Assembly: GCF_040703125.1 (NCBI RefSeq)
Contig: NZ_CP160035.1
Span: 372,001-436,000 of the forward strand
From: Flavobacterium ovatum
GTDB taxonomy: Bacteria; Bacteroidota; Bacteroidia; Flavobacteriales; Flavobacteriaceae
DNA length: 64,000 bases
Direction of reading: 5' to 3'
A program made the position numbers and the translations under genes. Every line of letters starts with the position of its first letter. Within the stretch, counting starts at the first letter, position 1. Below, one piece after another: positions 32,224 to 42,095 of this stretch. The notes below the pieces were generated by a model. The model was not told the origin of the DNA. It searched no databases and was given only the letters and a program-made list of their open reading frames with translations.

Positions 32224-34704
32224 TTATTTTGTAGAGGAACAGCAGGACTTTTTACCATCCATTGCCATGAACTTCCCTTCGGCATCATAATGTGACATGC
32301 ACATATCTTTTCCTTCTTTGGAACATCCTAAAGAATCGCACATTTGCGCACATTCCTCTTTAGTCATTTTTGCACATTTACTCATATCACATTTTCCTGT
32401 CATAGCAACGACCTTATCTTTAGCGCAGCATTTCATGGTACAGCCTTTTTCGGCACATTCGTGTTTAGACATCGATATACATTTGCCCGAAGCATCACAA
32501 CAAGAAGCGATATCAGATGAAATGGTATGGGAACCATTACCTAAAATTGGTGCCATTACCAGTCCAATCAAGCAAGTCAGTTTAATCAAAATATTCATCG
32601 AAGGTCCAGAAGTATCTTTAAAAGGATCCCCAACAGTATCACCAGTAACAGCCGCTTTGTGCGCATCGGAACCTTTATAGGTCATTTCGCCATTAATCAT
32701 TACTCCAGCTTCAAAAGATTTTTTGGCGTTGTCCCAAGCACCTCCAGCATTATTTTGAAACACCGCCCATAGCACACCCGAAACGGTTACTCCAGCCATA
32801 TAACCACCAAGCATTTCGGCAATTAATTGATTATTATCTCCATAAATTATTTTCCCTAAAAGTAAAATAGCTATTGGAAAACCAATCGTTAATGCACCCG
32901 GCAACATCATTTCTTTCAATGCGGCTTTAGTCGAAATATCCACGCATTTTGCATATTCAGGTTTTCCAGTTCCTTCCATAATACCTGGAATTTCTTTAAA
33001 CTGGCGACGTACTTCATACACCATTTCCATTGCTGCCTTTCCAACAGAGTTCATCGCCAATGCCGAAAACACCACCGGAATCATTCCTCCCACAAACAAC
33101 ATGGCTAAAACAGGTGCTTTAAAAATATTAATTCCATCAATTCCTGTAAAAGTTACGTAAGCAGCAAACAACGCCAAGGAAGTTAAAGCAGCCGAAGCAA
33201 TAGCAAAACCTTTTCCAGTCGCTGCTGTTGTATTCCCAACTGAGTCTAATATATCAGTTCTAGTACGCACTTCTTTAGGTAATTCACTCATTTCTGCAAT
33301 TCCACCTGCATTATCAGAGATTGGACCAAAAGCATCAATAGCTAATTGCATGGCTGTAGTCGCCATCATTGCAGATGCTGCCAAAGCAACACCGTAAAAT
33401 CCTGCTAAGGCATAAGTAGACCAAATAGCAGCAGCAAAAAGTAAAATAGTTGGAAAAGTCGAAATCATTCCCGTAGCCAAACCTGCAATTACATTAGTTC
33501 CAGCCCCTGTACTTGATTTTTGTACAATAGCCATAACGGGTTTAGTCCCTAAACCAGTATAATATTCAGTAACCGAAGAAATTGCACCACCGACAAAAAG
33601 ACCTATCAAAGTAGCATAAAATACTCTCATTGAAGAAATATCTTGAATACCCTCACCAAAAAACTCCATTTTCATCGTTGTTGGCAACATATATTGAACT
33701 AAGAAATAACAAGAAATAGCCGTTAATAAAATTGAAACCCAATTCCCAATGTTTAATGCTTTTTGTACTTGTGCTTCTTTAGCATTATCATCTGTTATTT
33801 TAACTAACAACGTTCCAATGATCGAAAACAGTATTCCAAAACCTGCAATTGACATTGGTAATAATACTGGACCAATACCTCCAAAGGCATCTTGAATAGC
33901 ACCTCCCATATCTTTGATAACATAGTTACCTAATACCATTGCCGCCAAAACAGTCGCCACATACGAGCCAAATAAATCAGCTCCCATTCCTGCTACATCA
34001 CCCACATTATCGCCTACATTATCTGCAATAGTAGCAGGATTACGAGGGTCATCCTCAGGAATACCTGCTTCAATTTTACCTACTAAATCAGCTCCTACAT
34101 CAGCAGCTTTAGTATAAATACCCCCACCGACACGAGCAAATAAAGCGATTGACTCAGCTCCTAAAGAAAAGCCCGCTAAAGTTTCTAAAACAATAGTCAT
34201 GTCTTCTGTTGAAGTCCAAGTCCCATTCATAAAATAGTGGAAGAAGAAAATAAAGAATCCTGTTAATCCTAAAACTGCAAGTCCTGCGACACCCAATCCC
34301 ATCACAGTACCACCACTAAAAGAAACTTTTAAAGCTTGAGGTAAACTAGTACGTGCCGCTTGAGTAGTTCTTACATTTGTTTTGGTGGCAATTTTCATTC
34401 CCATGTTCCCTGCAAGTGCAGAAAAGAAAGCTCCAAAAATAAAGGCAACCACAATTAAAATATGAGTGGTTGGTATAAAAAAAGAAATTCCAGCCAAAAC
34501 AAGACTGGCTCCAATTACAAAAAAAGTTAACAACCTATATTCAGCTTTAAGAAAAGCTAATGCCCCTTCATATATATAATCCGAAATGGCAACCATTTTT
34601 CCATCACCAGCATCTTGTTTTAATACCCACGCTCTTTTGACTCCCATAAACAGAAGTCCTATTATTGCCATTACTATTGGCAAATAAATCATAAATGCAT
34701 TCAT
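32224..34704 (-). CDS. hppA: Membrane ion-translocating pyrophosphatase with Cys-rich tail
   Basis: The 826-residue protein couples PPi hydrolysis to export of H+ and/or Na+. The core has about 16 membrane helices and the substrate motifs [31 protein letters not shown] and DNAGGIAEM. Ala in [10 protein letters not shown] at the position that sets potassium dependence points to a K+-dependent enzyme. After the last helix (about 715) residues 734-826 form a tail with 15 cysteines and repeated [ST]K-x-ECA units, which is not part of the normal family. The tail may bind metal or form disulfides. A soluble pyrophosphatase gene lies upstream. Confidence 0.93.
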   Translation of the reverse strand: MNAFMIYLPIVMAIIGLLFMGVKRAWVLKQDAGDGKMVAISDYIYEGALAFLKAEYRLLTFFVIGASLVLAGISFFIPTTHILIVVAFIFGAFFSALAGNMGMKIATKTNVRTTQAARTSLPQALKVSFSGGTVMGLGVAGLAVLGLTGFFIFFFHYFMNGTWTSTEDMTIVLETLAGFSLGAESIALFARVGGGIYTKAADVGADLVGKIEAGIPEDDPRNPATIADNVGDNVGDVAGMGADLFGSYVATVLAAMVLGNYVIKDMGGAIQDAFGGIGPVLLPMSIAGFGILFSIIGTLLVKITDDNAKEAQVQKALNIGNWVSILLTAISCYFLVQYMLPTTMKMEFFGEGIQDISSMRVFYATLIGLFVGGAISSVTEYYTGLGTKPVMAIVQKSSTGAGTNVIAGLATGMISTFPTILLFAAAIWSTYALAGFYGVALAASAMMATTAMQLAIDAFGPISDNAGGIAEMSELPKEVRTRTDILDSVGNTTAATGKGFAIASAALTSLALFAAYVTFTGIDGINIFKAPVLAMLFVGGMIPVVFSALAMNSVGKAAMEMVYEVRRQFKEIPGIMEGTGKPEYAKCVDISTKAALKEMMLPGALTIGFPIAILLLGKIIYGDNNQLIAEMLGGYMAGVTVSGVLWAVFQNNAGGAWDNAKKSFEAGVMINGEMTYKGSDAHKAAVTGDTVGDPFKDTSGPSMNILIKLTCLIGLVMAPILGNGSHTISSDIASCCDASGKCISMSKHECAEKGCTMKCCAKDKVVAMTGKCDMSKCAKMTKEECAQMCDSLGCSKEGKDMCMSHYDAEGKFMAMDGKKSCCSSTK

Positions 34705-34756
34705 AAATCGGTTCGGTTATTTGTTAATACTAAATTGTGTTCCGAACGAATTTAAC

Positions 34757-34794
34757 GAAAAAAGCAATACTCTATTAAGAATATTGCTTTTTTA
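34757..34794. terminator. Hairpin between ppa and hppA
   Basis: AAAAAGCAATA pairs with TATTGCTTTTTT across a 12-base loop with T runs on both sides. It should separate ppa and hppA transcripts. Confidence 0.85.
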
Positions 34795-34814
34795 TTTATT
34801 GTTTAAAGAGAAAT

Positions 34815-35348
34815 TTACAATTTTATAGTAAATAGCCCTTCTGGTTTGTTTGGTATATCGTTGAAACGATCTTGACATTCCTTGATGATTGCAAATGCTT
34901 CTGTTACATCTCCCCATCCACCAACATCAACTTTTTTGTTTTCTAAATCTTTATACACTTGAAAGAAATGCTCAATTTCTTTTACTAAGTGTGGATTCAT
35001 ATCAGATAGGTTTTCAAGTGAATTCCAAATTGGATCTGAAACGGGTACACAGATTACTTTTTCATCTGGTCCTTTATCATCTGCCATATGGAAAACTCCA
35101 ATTGGCTTAACTTCCATTACACATCCAGGGAATGTAGGCTCGTTTACCAAAACCAATACATCTAATGGATCTCCATCAAGTGCTAAAGTTTGAGGAATAA
35201 AACCATAATCTGCTGGATACATCATTGAAGAAAAAAGCATTCTATCAAAACGCATTCTTTTCAACTCGAAATCATATTCGTACTTATTTCTACTTCCTCT
35301 TGGAATTTCGATTAATACATCGAAAGTGGTTATTTTGTCTTGAGTCAT
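34815..35348 (-). CDS. ppa: Inorganic pyrophosphatase, family I
   Basis: The 177-residue cytoplasmic enzyme hydrolyses PPi. EIPRGSRNKYEYD near the start, YPADYGFIPQTLALDGDPLDVLVL and the VGGWGD segment carry the Mg-binding aspartates of family I. It is immediately upstream of the membrane pyrophosphatase gene, so two ways of using PPi are encoded side by side. Confidence 0.96.
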   Translation of the reverse strand: MTQDKITTFDVLIEIPRGSRNKYEYDFELKRMRFDRMLFSSMMYPADYGFIPQTLALDGDPLDVLVLVNEPTFPGCVMEVKPIGVFHMADDKGPDEKVICVPVSDPIWNSLENLSDMNPHLVKEIEHFFQVYKDLENKKVDVGGWGDVTEAFAIIKECQDRFNDIPNKPEGLFTIKL

Positions 35349-35503
35349 TTTTTATTTATTTCTAAGGTTTTTTTATGCTGTTGCAAAAGTAATTAAAAAC
35401 ATTTTTAATCCAAGAATTATCGCATTTTAAAACACTCAATCCTATAGAGTTTAGCTACATAGTTAAAACGACGAGTAGTTACAGTAGAAAAAAATCATTT
35501 TTA

Positions 35504-37999
35504 TTAGAAATAAAACCCTAATGATCCTTTTACAGAGAATTTCTGAGCATCTGGCGTATTTAGATAATTCCCTCTCCAAGCAAAATCAATTCGAAACACT
35601 TTAAAAATATTTCCAATACCAGCGCTATATTCCCAGTACCCATTTTCAGGAGCTACATATACTAACCCCGAAGCATTGATTGCCTTGTTTTCATCTGTAA
35701 TAGAACCATATACTGTTTTGACGCCTATTATTTCACGCCAATTTAATTTTCTCATAAACGGAATTCGACCAAATAATCGTCCGCCAAAATTATGATTCCA
35801 CTGAATGGTTGCGTATTGATCCGTTACGAATTCGTAAAAATTCAAGTTACTAAAGGTGTTTTCAATTGTAAAATAACTTTGATTTCCGGGAATAACATTC
35901 ATTAATCCAAGTGGAATTTGTCCAAAAGTCTTCCCTAATTCAACTATAATATTACTTCGTCCTAAAGGCCCTATAATAATTGGTTGCTTGTAATATAGTT
36001 GCACCTTATCATAATCAAAATCACTGTTCAGCATTCCTTTTAAACCATGATTATAATTAACATAAAAACGACTATACGGACTGTCAACCTGACTCCTTTC
36101 AACACCATAACCAATTGATTTTCTATTAGGTGCAAATTCAACTTGCAAACTAACTTCAGATTGTCTCACCTCACTTTTTGTAGTGGTATGACTAGCATCT
36201 ATATAATAATCTAAACTAAATGTATTGGAAGCCGATTCTAAAGTACGGTAGGAGAATCCTGTTTGAAAAGTCAAATTCTTAATAGGTTCAATCTCAACTG
36301 CAACATTAGTCAAATTGATATTCGTTAACTTACCATTTGAGCTTGTATTAAATAAAGATGAAGAAGCAAAACTCCTACCTAAAACATCACTTGTACTGGT
36401 CAAACTCGCGCCAATTTGCTCTACATCGCGCCTGTTCCCTCCTGATATAATAATTCTTTTTTTCTTATCTACCATCCATTTTCCCGAAACACCATATTTG
36501 AACTTATCATCACCCAGTCCATAGGCAGTATAACCTTGTAACCTCCAGGCATCATTACGCCCAAAATAAGTTCGCCCACCTACTCGTAAACGAACACCTT
36601 CAACTGAATTATATCCAAAAGTAGAAAATATAGGGCCGTAGTCTATATTCCCAAACCGAATATAACCACTTCCTAAAATAGTAACTAAGTCATAAATTCG
36701 CTGAAACTTCTTTACGGTTTGCAAGGTATCTAGCATTTTATAAATCCCTTTTTCGTCTTTGTTTAAGTTTTCAAATCGATTTTCTTTCCAGTAGGTTTCG
36801 GATTTATTATAGACCTCATTATCAATATAATTAACCTCTTCTTTATATAAACTATTTGGTTTTTCAATATTAAATTGATGGTTTTGATACAAAGTCGTAC
36901 GCTTTCCATACATTCCTTTAGATTCTTCTTTTTTATTTAAAGCAAAATCAGACATCATATAGTCACGCGTCAATAAAAAGACAGAATCATTTTGAACCTC
37001 AAATTCTTGTTCTATATAAATATCTTTTATCCAGTTAATATTAGCACTTTTAGTAACTGCCATACTAATTTTATTTATGGCAAAAGTGGTATCACTCACC
37101 CAAAAATCTCCTTTAAAAGTCAATTCATTCTTTCGACGTGGATAAAACAATACATTATAACACCATTTTTTATTTATAAAAGCACTATCTCGAAGCACGT
37201 AATTGTAAACATCAATACCTGTCTTTGATAATGGACTAGTAAAACTTTTATCAAAAAAAGTTAAATGATTACTGTAAATATCATAATCTGAATACAAATC
37301 ATTTACAAATGATAAAATTTGTTGGTTATCATTAAATCCAGAACTTTTATTCCCTTTTAGTTTTTCCTTTACTTTACCAATTTTGTTATTTCCATAAACA
37401 TCATAAAGTGATTCATTTATAAAAATAGGCAAATAGGTTTTACCTGTGACTCTTGAAGTATCAACATGATTAAAGATAAATTCCATTCCCTTGAAGAATT
37501 TTCTTTTCATAAAAGCGCTATCAATGGTATTCATGTCAAACTCTATTTTCTCATATTTTTCCATTTGATAATAATCAAATTGAGCCAGTCCATTTTTGCG
37601 CTTTCTTTCCCAAATTTTTCTAAGAATATCTAGTGCTGGATTGTTCTTTTTAGAAGTTTTCCCAGCATATATCAGCACTTCTTTGAGGTTTTCAGCCGAT
37701 TTAACAATTACTTTAAAATTATAATTAATAGCCTTAGGAAGCACAACAACTCTATCTGAGTACCCTACAGAAGTTATAATAATCGCATTATAAACATTTG
37801 CAGATTCAATATAAAATCGGCCGTCTTCATTAGACATAGTTCCTACATTGGAATTTTTGAAAACAATATTTGCAAAAGGAACAGGTTGATTGGAATCATC
37901 ATATACCACTCCACTTACTTTTGTTTGGGATAAAATAAAATTAGTAATCCCAAAGAAAACTAATAAAGTAACCCATATCTTATTTCTCATAATTTTCAT
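35504..37999 (-). CDS. DUF5686 outer-membrane protein with carboxypeptidase regulatory domain
   Basis: The 831-residue protein has a signal peptide (about 1-25), a carboxypeptidase-like beta-sandwich (26-110, GVVYDDSNQPVPFANIVFKN, SVGYSDRVVVLPKA) and then the DUF5686 region. That region opens with ALDILRKIWERKRKNGL and ends in a long beta-barrel. Two Met codons compete: residue 1 at 37999 and residue 4 at 37990. The second has a better-spaced TAAA. Function is unknown. A terminator for the upstream pdhB gene ends only 9 bases before the start, so it needs its own promoter or read-through. Confidence 0.87.
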   Translation of the reverse strand: MKIMRNKIWVTLLVFFGITNFILSQTKVSGVVYDDSNQPVPFANIVFKNSNVGTMSNEDGRFYIESANVYNAIIITSVGYSDRVVVLPKAINYNFKVIVKSAENLKEVLIYAGKTSKKNNPALDILRKIWERKRKNGLAQFDYYQMEKYEKIEFDMNTIDSAFMKRKFFKGMEFIFNHVDTSRVTGKTYLPIFINESLYDVYGNNKIGKVKEKLKGNKSSGFNDNQQILSFVNDLYSDYDIYSNHLTFFDKSFTSPLSKTGIDVYNYVLRDSAFINKKWCYNVLFYPRRKNELTFKGDFWVSDTTFAINKISMAVTKSANINWIKDIYIEQEFEVQNDSVFLLTRDYMMSDFALNKKEESKGMYGKRTTLYQNHQFNIEKPNSLYKEEVNYIDNEVYNKSETYWKENRFENLNKDEKGIYKMLDTLQTVKKFQRIYDLVTILGSGYIRFGNIDYGPIFSTFGYNSVEGVRLRVGGRTYFGRNDAWRLQGYTAYGLGDDKFKYGVSGKWMVDKKKRIIISGGNRRDVEQIGASLTSTSDVLGRSFASSSLFNTSSNGKLTNINLTNVAVEIEPIKNLTFQTGFSYRTLESASNTFSLDYYIDASHTTTKSEVRQSEVSLQVEFAPNRKSIGYGVERSQVDSPYSRFYVNYNHGLKGMLNSDFDYDKVQLYYKQPIIIGPLGRSNIIVELGKTFGQIPLGLMNVIPGNQSYFTIENTFSNLNFYEFVTDQYATIQWNHNFGGRLFGRIPFMRKLNWREIIGVKTVYGSITDENKAINASGLVYVAPENGYWEYSAGIGNIFKVFRIDFAWRGNYLNTPDAQKFSVKGSLGFYF

Positions 38000-38002
38000 T
38001 TA

Positions 38003-38037
38003 AAAAAAAAACTTCACCATACAAACGCATGATGAAG
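38003..38037 (-). terminator. Terminator between pdhB and DUF5686 gene
   Basis: On the minus strand CTTCATCAT (38029-38037) pairs with ATGGTGAAG (38012-38020) with one G-U pair, followed by ten T directly before the DUF5686 start region. Confidence 0.85.
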
Positions 38038-38060
38038 CCTTAATAGTATTTGTATTAAAA

Positions 38061-39038
38061 TTATTTATTCAATACTTTCTTAACCGCTTTTACAACATCA
38101 CCTGCATTTGGCAACCATTCTGCCAACAAAACTGGAGAATATGGCGCTGGTGTATCAGCTGTAGTAATTCTTTGGATTGGAGCATCTAAATGATCAAATG
38201 CACGCTCTTGAACTAAATAAGTAATTTCAGAAGAAACACTTGCAAAAGGCCAAGCTTCTTCAAGAATCACTAATCTATTTGTTTTTTTAACCGAAGCTAA
38301 AATAGCATCAATATCTAATGGACGAACAGTTCTTAAATCAATAATTTCACAAGAAATACCTGCTGCAGCTAATTCATCAGCTGCAATAAAAGCTTCTTTG
38401 ATGATTTTTCCAAAAGAAACGATAGTTACATCTGTTCCTTCACGTTTGATATCAGCAACTCCAATTGGAATTACATACTCTCCCTCAGGAACCTCACCTT
38501 TATCACCATACATTTGCTCAGATTCCATGAAAATAACTGGATCATTATCACGAATAGCTGCTTTCAACAAACCTTTTGCATCATAAGGCGTAGATGGAAC
38601 TACCACCTTTAGACCTGGAGTATTAGCAAACCAGTTTTCTAAAGCTTGTGAGTGAGTTGCTCCTAATTGCCCTGCAGAAGCAGTTGGGCCACGAAAAACG
38701 ATTGGCACATTGAATTGCCCACCTGTCATTTGACGCATTTTAGCAGCATTATTTATAATTTGGTCAATACCTACTAAACAAAAGTTGAAAGTCATATACT
38801 CTACAATTGGACGACATCCGTTCATTGCTGAACCTACTGCAATACCTGTAAAACCTAACTCTGCAATTGGAGTATCAATTACTCTTTTTTCTCCAAATTC
38901 TGCAAGCATACCTTTAGAAGCTTTGTAAGCACCATTGTATTCGGCAACTTCCTCTCCCATTAAGTACACAGACTCATCATGACGCATTTCTTCACTCATT
39001 GCTTCACAAATAGCCTCTCTAAATTGTATCGTTCTCAT
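38061..39038 (-). CDS. pdhB: Pyruvate dehydrogenase E1 component, beta subunit
   Basis: The 325-residue protein is the beta half of the heterotetrameric E1 enzyme: IQFREAICEAMSEEMRHDE at the start, DTPIAELGFTGIAVGSAM, PIVFRGPTASAGQLGATHSQ and EAWPFASVSSEITYLVQE further on. With the alpha subunit it decarboxylates pyruvate using thiamine diphosphate for acetyl-CoA synthesis. The alpha subunit gene is not in the window. It is divergent from etfB. Confidence 0.95.
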   Translation of the reverse strand: MRTIQFREAICEAMSEEMRHDESVYLMGEEVAEYNGAYKASKGMLAEFGEKRVIDTPIAELGFTGIAVGSAMNGCRPIVEYMTFNFCLVGIDQIINNAAKMRQMTGGQFNVPIVFRGPTASAGQLGATHSQALENWFANTPGLKVVVPSTPYDAKGLLKAAIRDNDPVIFMESEQMYGDKGEVPEGEYVIPIGVADIKREGTDVTIVSFGKIIKEAFIAADELAAAGISCEIIDLRTVRPLDIDAILASVKKTNRLVILEEAWPFASVSSEITYLVQERAFDHLDAPIQRITTADTPAPYSPVLLAEWLPNAGDVVKAVKKVLNK

Positions 39039-39070
39039 ATTATATCTTGTATATGTATATTTTCGAAAAG

Positions 39071-39078
39071 CAAAAATA
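39071..39078 (-). promoter_or_regulatory. -7 box of pdhB
   Basis: The minus strand reads TATTTTTG, a full match to TAnnTTTG, 32 bases before the pdhB start. The -33 element is not clear. Confidence 0.5.
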
Positions 39079-39380
39079 AATATTTAAAATCACTTAACAC
39101 ATCATTTCCATTAAAATAATGATGCATAAATTCTAGTTATTTGTTATATCTTGATATAATTCTTTCCCAGGAATTAACTTTGCTTCATTTTTTCAATCAC
39201 ATTTCGAAAAAATTTATTATGCATGCATAACAAATTATTTCATTTTTTATTCTAAATTTGTATTTAAGAACAAGAAATACAAACAGCCGTCAATACAAAT
39301 AAACAAGTCTAAAATTCAAATTAAACACGAATTAAACCTTGAAAATGACGCACCGCCATAAAAACAATAAATATCAACAT
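39079..39380. promoter_or_regulatory. Divergent pdhB/etfB control region
   Basis: This stretch holds no gene. It contains a perfect 14-bp palindrome TTATGCATGCATAA (39217-39230) located 22 bases before a -7 box TAAATTTG (39253-39260) directed at etfB. A related half ATGCATAA occurs at about 39122. The palindrome is a candidate operator for a dimeric regulator of the etf genes. Confidence 0.5.
39253..39260 (+). promoter_or_regulatory. -7 box of etfBA
   Basis: TAAATTTG matches TAnnTTTG 120 bases before the chosen etfB start, which leaves a long leader. Confidence 0.55.
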
Positions 39381-40127
39381 ATGAAAATATTAGTTTGCAT
39401 CAGTCACGTTCCTGATACTACCTCAAAGATTAACTTCACCAATAATGATTCAGAATTTGACACTAATGGAGTACAATTTGTTATCAATCCAAATGACGAG
39501 TTCGGACTTACTCGTGCTATTTGGTTCCAAGAGAAGCAAGGAGCAACCGTTACTGTCGTAAGTGTTGGTGGCCCTGAAACAGAACCAACACTTAGAAAAG
39601 CATTAGCAATAGGTGCAAATGATGCTATTCGTGTTAACGCAACACCTACTGACGGCTTTTTTGTGGCTAAACAATTGACTGAGATAGTAAAAAACGGAGG
39701 CTACGACTTGGTTATTGCTGGAAAAGAATCTTTAGATTATAACGGCGGGATGGTTCCTGGAATGATTGCCGCACTAACCAATTCAAACTTCATCAATTCC
39801 TGTACTGAAATCAACATTGAAGGAACAAACGTAAAAGCAGTTCGCGAAATCGACGGCGGAAAAGAAACCGTTTCTACTACTTTACCATTAATAATTGGTG
39901 GTCAAAAAGGACTAGTAGAAGAAAAAGATTTACGCATCCCAAACATGAGAGGGATTATGACCGCAAGATCTAAACCACTTACTATTGTAGAGCCTACTGA
40001 TGCTCCTACGAATACAAAGGCCGTTAAATTTGAAAAACCAGCTCCAAAATCAGCAGTAAGACTAGTTGCAGCAGACAACCTAGACGAATTAATCAATTTA
40101 CTACACAACGAAGCAAAGGTAATCTAG
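39381..40127 (+). CDS. etfB: Electron transfer flavoprotein, beta subunit
   Basis: The start at 39381 (MKILVCISHVPDTTSKINF) matches the family and has an ATATCAAC leader; the open frame upstream adds 14 unlike residues. The 248-residue subunit shows NPNDEFGLTRAI, VVSVGGPETEPTLRKALAIGANDAIRV, VIAGKESLDYNGGMVPGM and VREIDGGKETV. With EtfA it carries electrons from acyl-CoA and other dehydrogenases to the quinone pool. etfA follows after 76 bases containing AATCTAAAATC repeats. Confidence 0.95.
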   Translation: MKILVCISHVPDTTSKINFTNNDSEFDTNGVQFVINPNDEFGLTRAIWFQEKQGATVTVVSVGGPETEPTLRKALAIGANDAIRVNATPTDGFFVAKQLTEIVKNGGYDLVIAGKESLDYNGGMVPGMIAALTNSNFINSCTEINIEGTNVKAVREIDGGKETVSTTLPLIIGGQKGLVEEKDLRIPNMRGIMTARSKPLTIVEPTDAPTNTKAVKFEKPAPKSAVRLVAADNLDELINLLHNEAKVI

Positions 40128-40203
40128 TCGTCAGTATACAATCGCAGTTTTCGATTTTAAAAATCTGAGATCTGAATTCGTTAATCTAAAATCTAAAATC
40201 ATC

Positions 40204-41166
40204 ATGTCAATATTAATATACGCAGAATCAGCAGAAGGTAAATTCAAAAAAGTAGCTTTTGAATTAGCTTCATACGCAAAAAAAATAGCCGAATCATTAG
40301 GAACAACAGTTACTGCTTTAGCTTTTAACACAACTGACGCCTCTGAACTATCTAAATACGGAGTGGATAAAGTATTAAAAGTAAACGACAGCAAACTAGC
40401 CAACTTTACAGCTAAAGCTTATGCAGATGTAATACAACAAGCTGCCAAAAAAGAAAACACGAAAGTAGTTTTGCTTTCTTCAAGCACCAACAGCACTTAC
40501 CTTGCCTCACTTGTAACCGTTTCACTGGAAGCAGGATACGCATCTAACGTAGTTGGACTCCCCTTGAGTACATCACCTTTCCAAGTAAAAAGAAACGCTT
40601 TTTCAAACAAAGCATTCAATATTACAGAAATTAGTACTGAAGTAAAAGTACTTGGATTAGCCAAAAATTCCTTTGGAATCATAGAATCTAGCTCTTCACT
40701 AACGGAAGAAGATTTTACTCCTACGCTTTCTGATAATGATTTCAATATCAAAATTGAATCTACAGAAAAAGTATCTGGAAAAGTATCTATTGCTGATGCT
40801 GATATTGTAGTTTCTGGAGGAAGAGGATTAAAAGGACCTGAAAATTGGGGATTAATAGAAGATTTGGCTACAGTTCTAGGGGCAGCAACTGCTTGTTCAA
40901 AACCCGTTTCCGACTTAGGATGGAGACCTCATGGAGAACATGTAGGCCAAACAGGAAAACCAGTTGCGGCAAATTTATACATTGCTATTGGAATCTCTGG
41001 AGCAATACAACATATTGCAGGGATCAACTCATCTAAAGTAAAAGTAGTTATCAATACAGATCCTGAAGCACCTTTCTTCAAAGTTGCAGATTATGGTGTA
41101 GTAGGAGATGCATTTGAAGTAGTCCCTCAATTAATTGAAAAACTTAAAGCATTTAAAGGTCAATAA
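40204..41166 (+). CDS. etfA: Electron transfer flavoprotein, alpha subunit
   Basis: The 320-residue subunit binds FAD in its C-terminal domain: VVSGGRGLKGPENWGLIEDLA, LGWRPHGEHVGQTGKPVAANLYIAIGISGAIQHIAGI and NTDPEAPFFKVADYGVVGDAFEVVP. It pairs with EtfB encoded just upstream. A terminator follows. Confidence 0.96.
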   Translation: MSILIYAESAEGKFKKVAFELASYAKKIAESLGTTVTALAFNTTDASELSKYGVDKVLKVNDSKLANFTAKAYADVIQQAAKKENTKVVLLSSSTNSTYLASLVTVSLEAGYASNVVGLPLSTSPFQVKRNAFSNKAFNITEISTEVKVLGLAKNSFGIIESSSSLTEEDFTPTLSDNDFNIKIESTEKVSGKVSIADADIVVSGGRGLKGPENWGLIEDLATVLGAATACSKPVSDLGWRPHGEHVGQTGKPVAANLYIAIGISGAIQHIAGINSSKVKVVINTDPEAPFFKVADYGVVGDAFEVVPQLIEKLKAFKGQ

Positions 41167-41194
41167 ACCTATAAATCTTTAGCAAACACAACAA

Positions 41195-41234
41195 TAAAGA
41201 GCTATTATAATTCAATTTATAGTAGCTCTTTATT
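41195..41234 (+). terminator. etfBA terminator
   Basis: AAAGAGCTA (41196-41204) pairs with TAGCTCTTT (41223-41231), followed by a T-rich run, 29 bases past the etfA stop. Confidence 0.88.
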
Positions 41235-41320
41235 TATTTTACATTCCTATTATTTTTAATTTAATACGCTAGTTTACTTTTGAAGCTAACAAAAGATTTT
41301 GTTTCTTTGTAAGCTAATCA

Positions 41321-41352
41321 TTCCCTTTATTTGTACTTTGCAAATAAGGGAA
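41321..41352. promoter_or_regulatory. Inverted repeat before the bifunctional nuclease gene
   Basis: TTCCCTTTATTTG and CAAATAAGGGAA form an imperfect inverted repeat around TACTTTG, about 60 bases before the start codon. The centre resembles a promoter -7 box with one base missing, so this could be an operator overlapping a promoter. Confidence 0.4.
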
Positions 41353-41410
41353 ACTGGTTCCAAAATAATTCTTTGATTTTAGCATCTAAAATCTAAAACC
41401 TAAAATTAAC

Positions 41411-42040
41411 ATGAGTTTAGTTAAACTATCCATAAAAGGAATTTCATACAGCCAAACTCAAAACGGAGCATATGCTTTGATTTTGAATGAAGTTGACGGA
41501 GAGAGAAAACTACCTATTGTCATAGGTGCGTTTGAAGCACAATCTATTGCCATTGCTTTAGAAAAAGAAATCAAACCTCCACGCCCATTAACACACGACT
41601 TATTTAAAAATTTTGCAGAACGTTTTGATATTACAGTAAAACAGGTCATCATACATAAATTAGTCGATGGCGTATTTTACTCAAGTATCATTTGTGAAAG
41701 AGATAAAATTGAAGAAATTATTGACGCTAGAACATCTGATGCTATAGCGCTTGCACTGCGTTTCAACGCACCTATTTTTACTTACAAAAATATTCTTGAC
41801 AAGGCTGGTATTTATTTAAAAGCCAACCCACAGGACACTGATAAAGACTCACAAGAAATTGACGATATTCTTTCTAATCCTGAAACTTTTGGAAACATAG
41901 ACGAAAGTGAAACCTCAGGACGCCCTTATATCAAGCATAGTCTTCAAGAATTAACAGAACTTCTTGAGCAAGCCGTTAGTCATGAAGATTATGAAAAGGC
42001 AGCAAAAATCAGAGACGAAATTTCAAAAAGAGAGTCCTAA
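41411..42040 (+). CDS. Bifunctional nuclease (DUF151) family protein with UVR motif
   Basis: The 209-residue protein has the BFN/DUF151 domain (about 1-130: LPIVIGAFEAQSIAIALEKE, RPLTHDLFKNFAERF, ARTSDAIALALRFNAPIFT). A C-terminal UvrB/UvrC-type helix hairpin (ELTELLEQAVSHEDYEKAAKIRDEI) spans about 180-206. The family is widespread, and some members were reported to cut DNA and RNA. Its cellular role in Bacteroidota is unsettled. Confidence 0.9.
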   Translation: MSLVKLSIKGISYSQTQNGAYALILNEVDGERKLPIVIGAFEAQSIAIALEKEIKPPRPLTHDLFKNFAERFDITVKQVIIHKLVDGVFYSSIICERDKIEEIIDARTSDAIALALRFNAPIFTYKNILDKAGIYLKANPQDTDKDSQEIDDILSNPETFGNIDESETSGRPYIKHSLQELTELLEQAVSHEDYEKAAKIRDEISKRES

Positions 42041-42095
42041 AAACAAACTTGTTTTTAACGTTATTTGAAAATTAATTCACAAATTACCATTCCAG

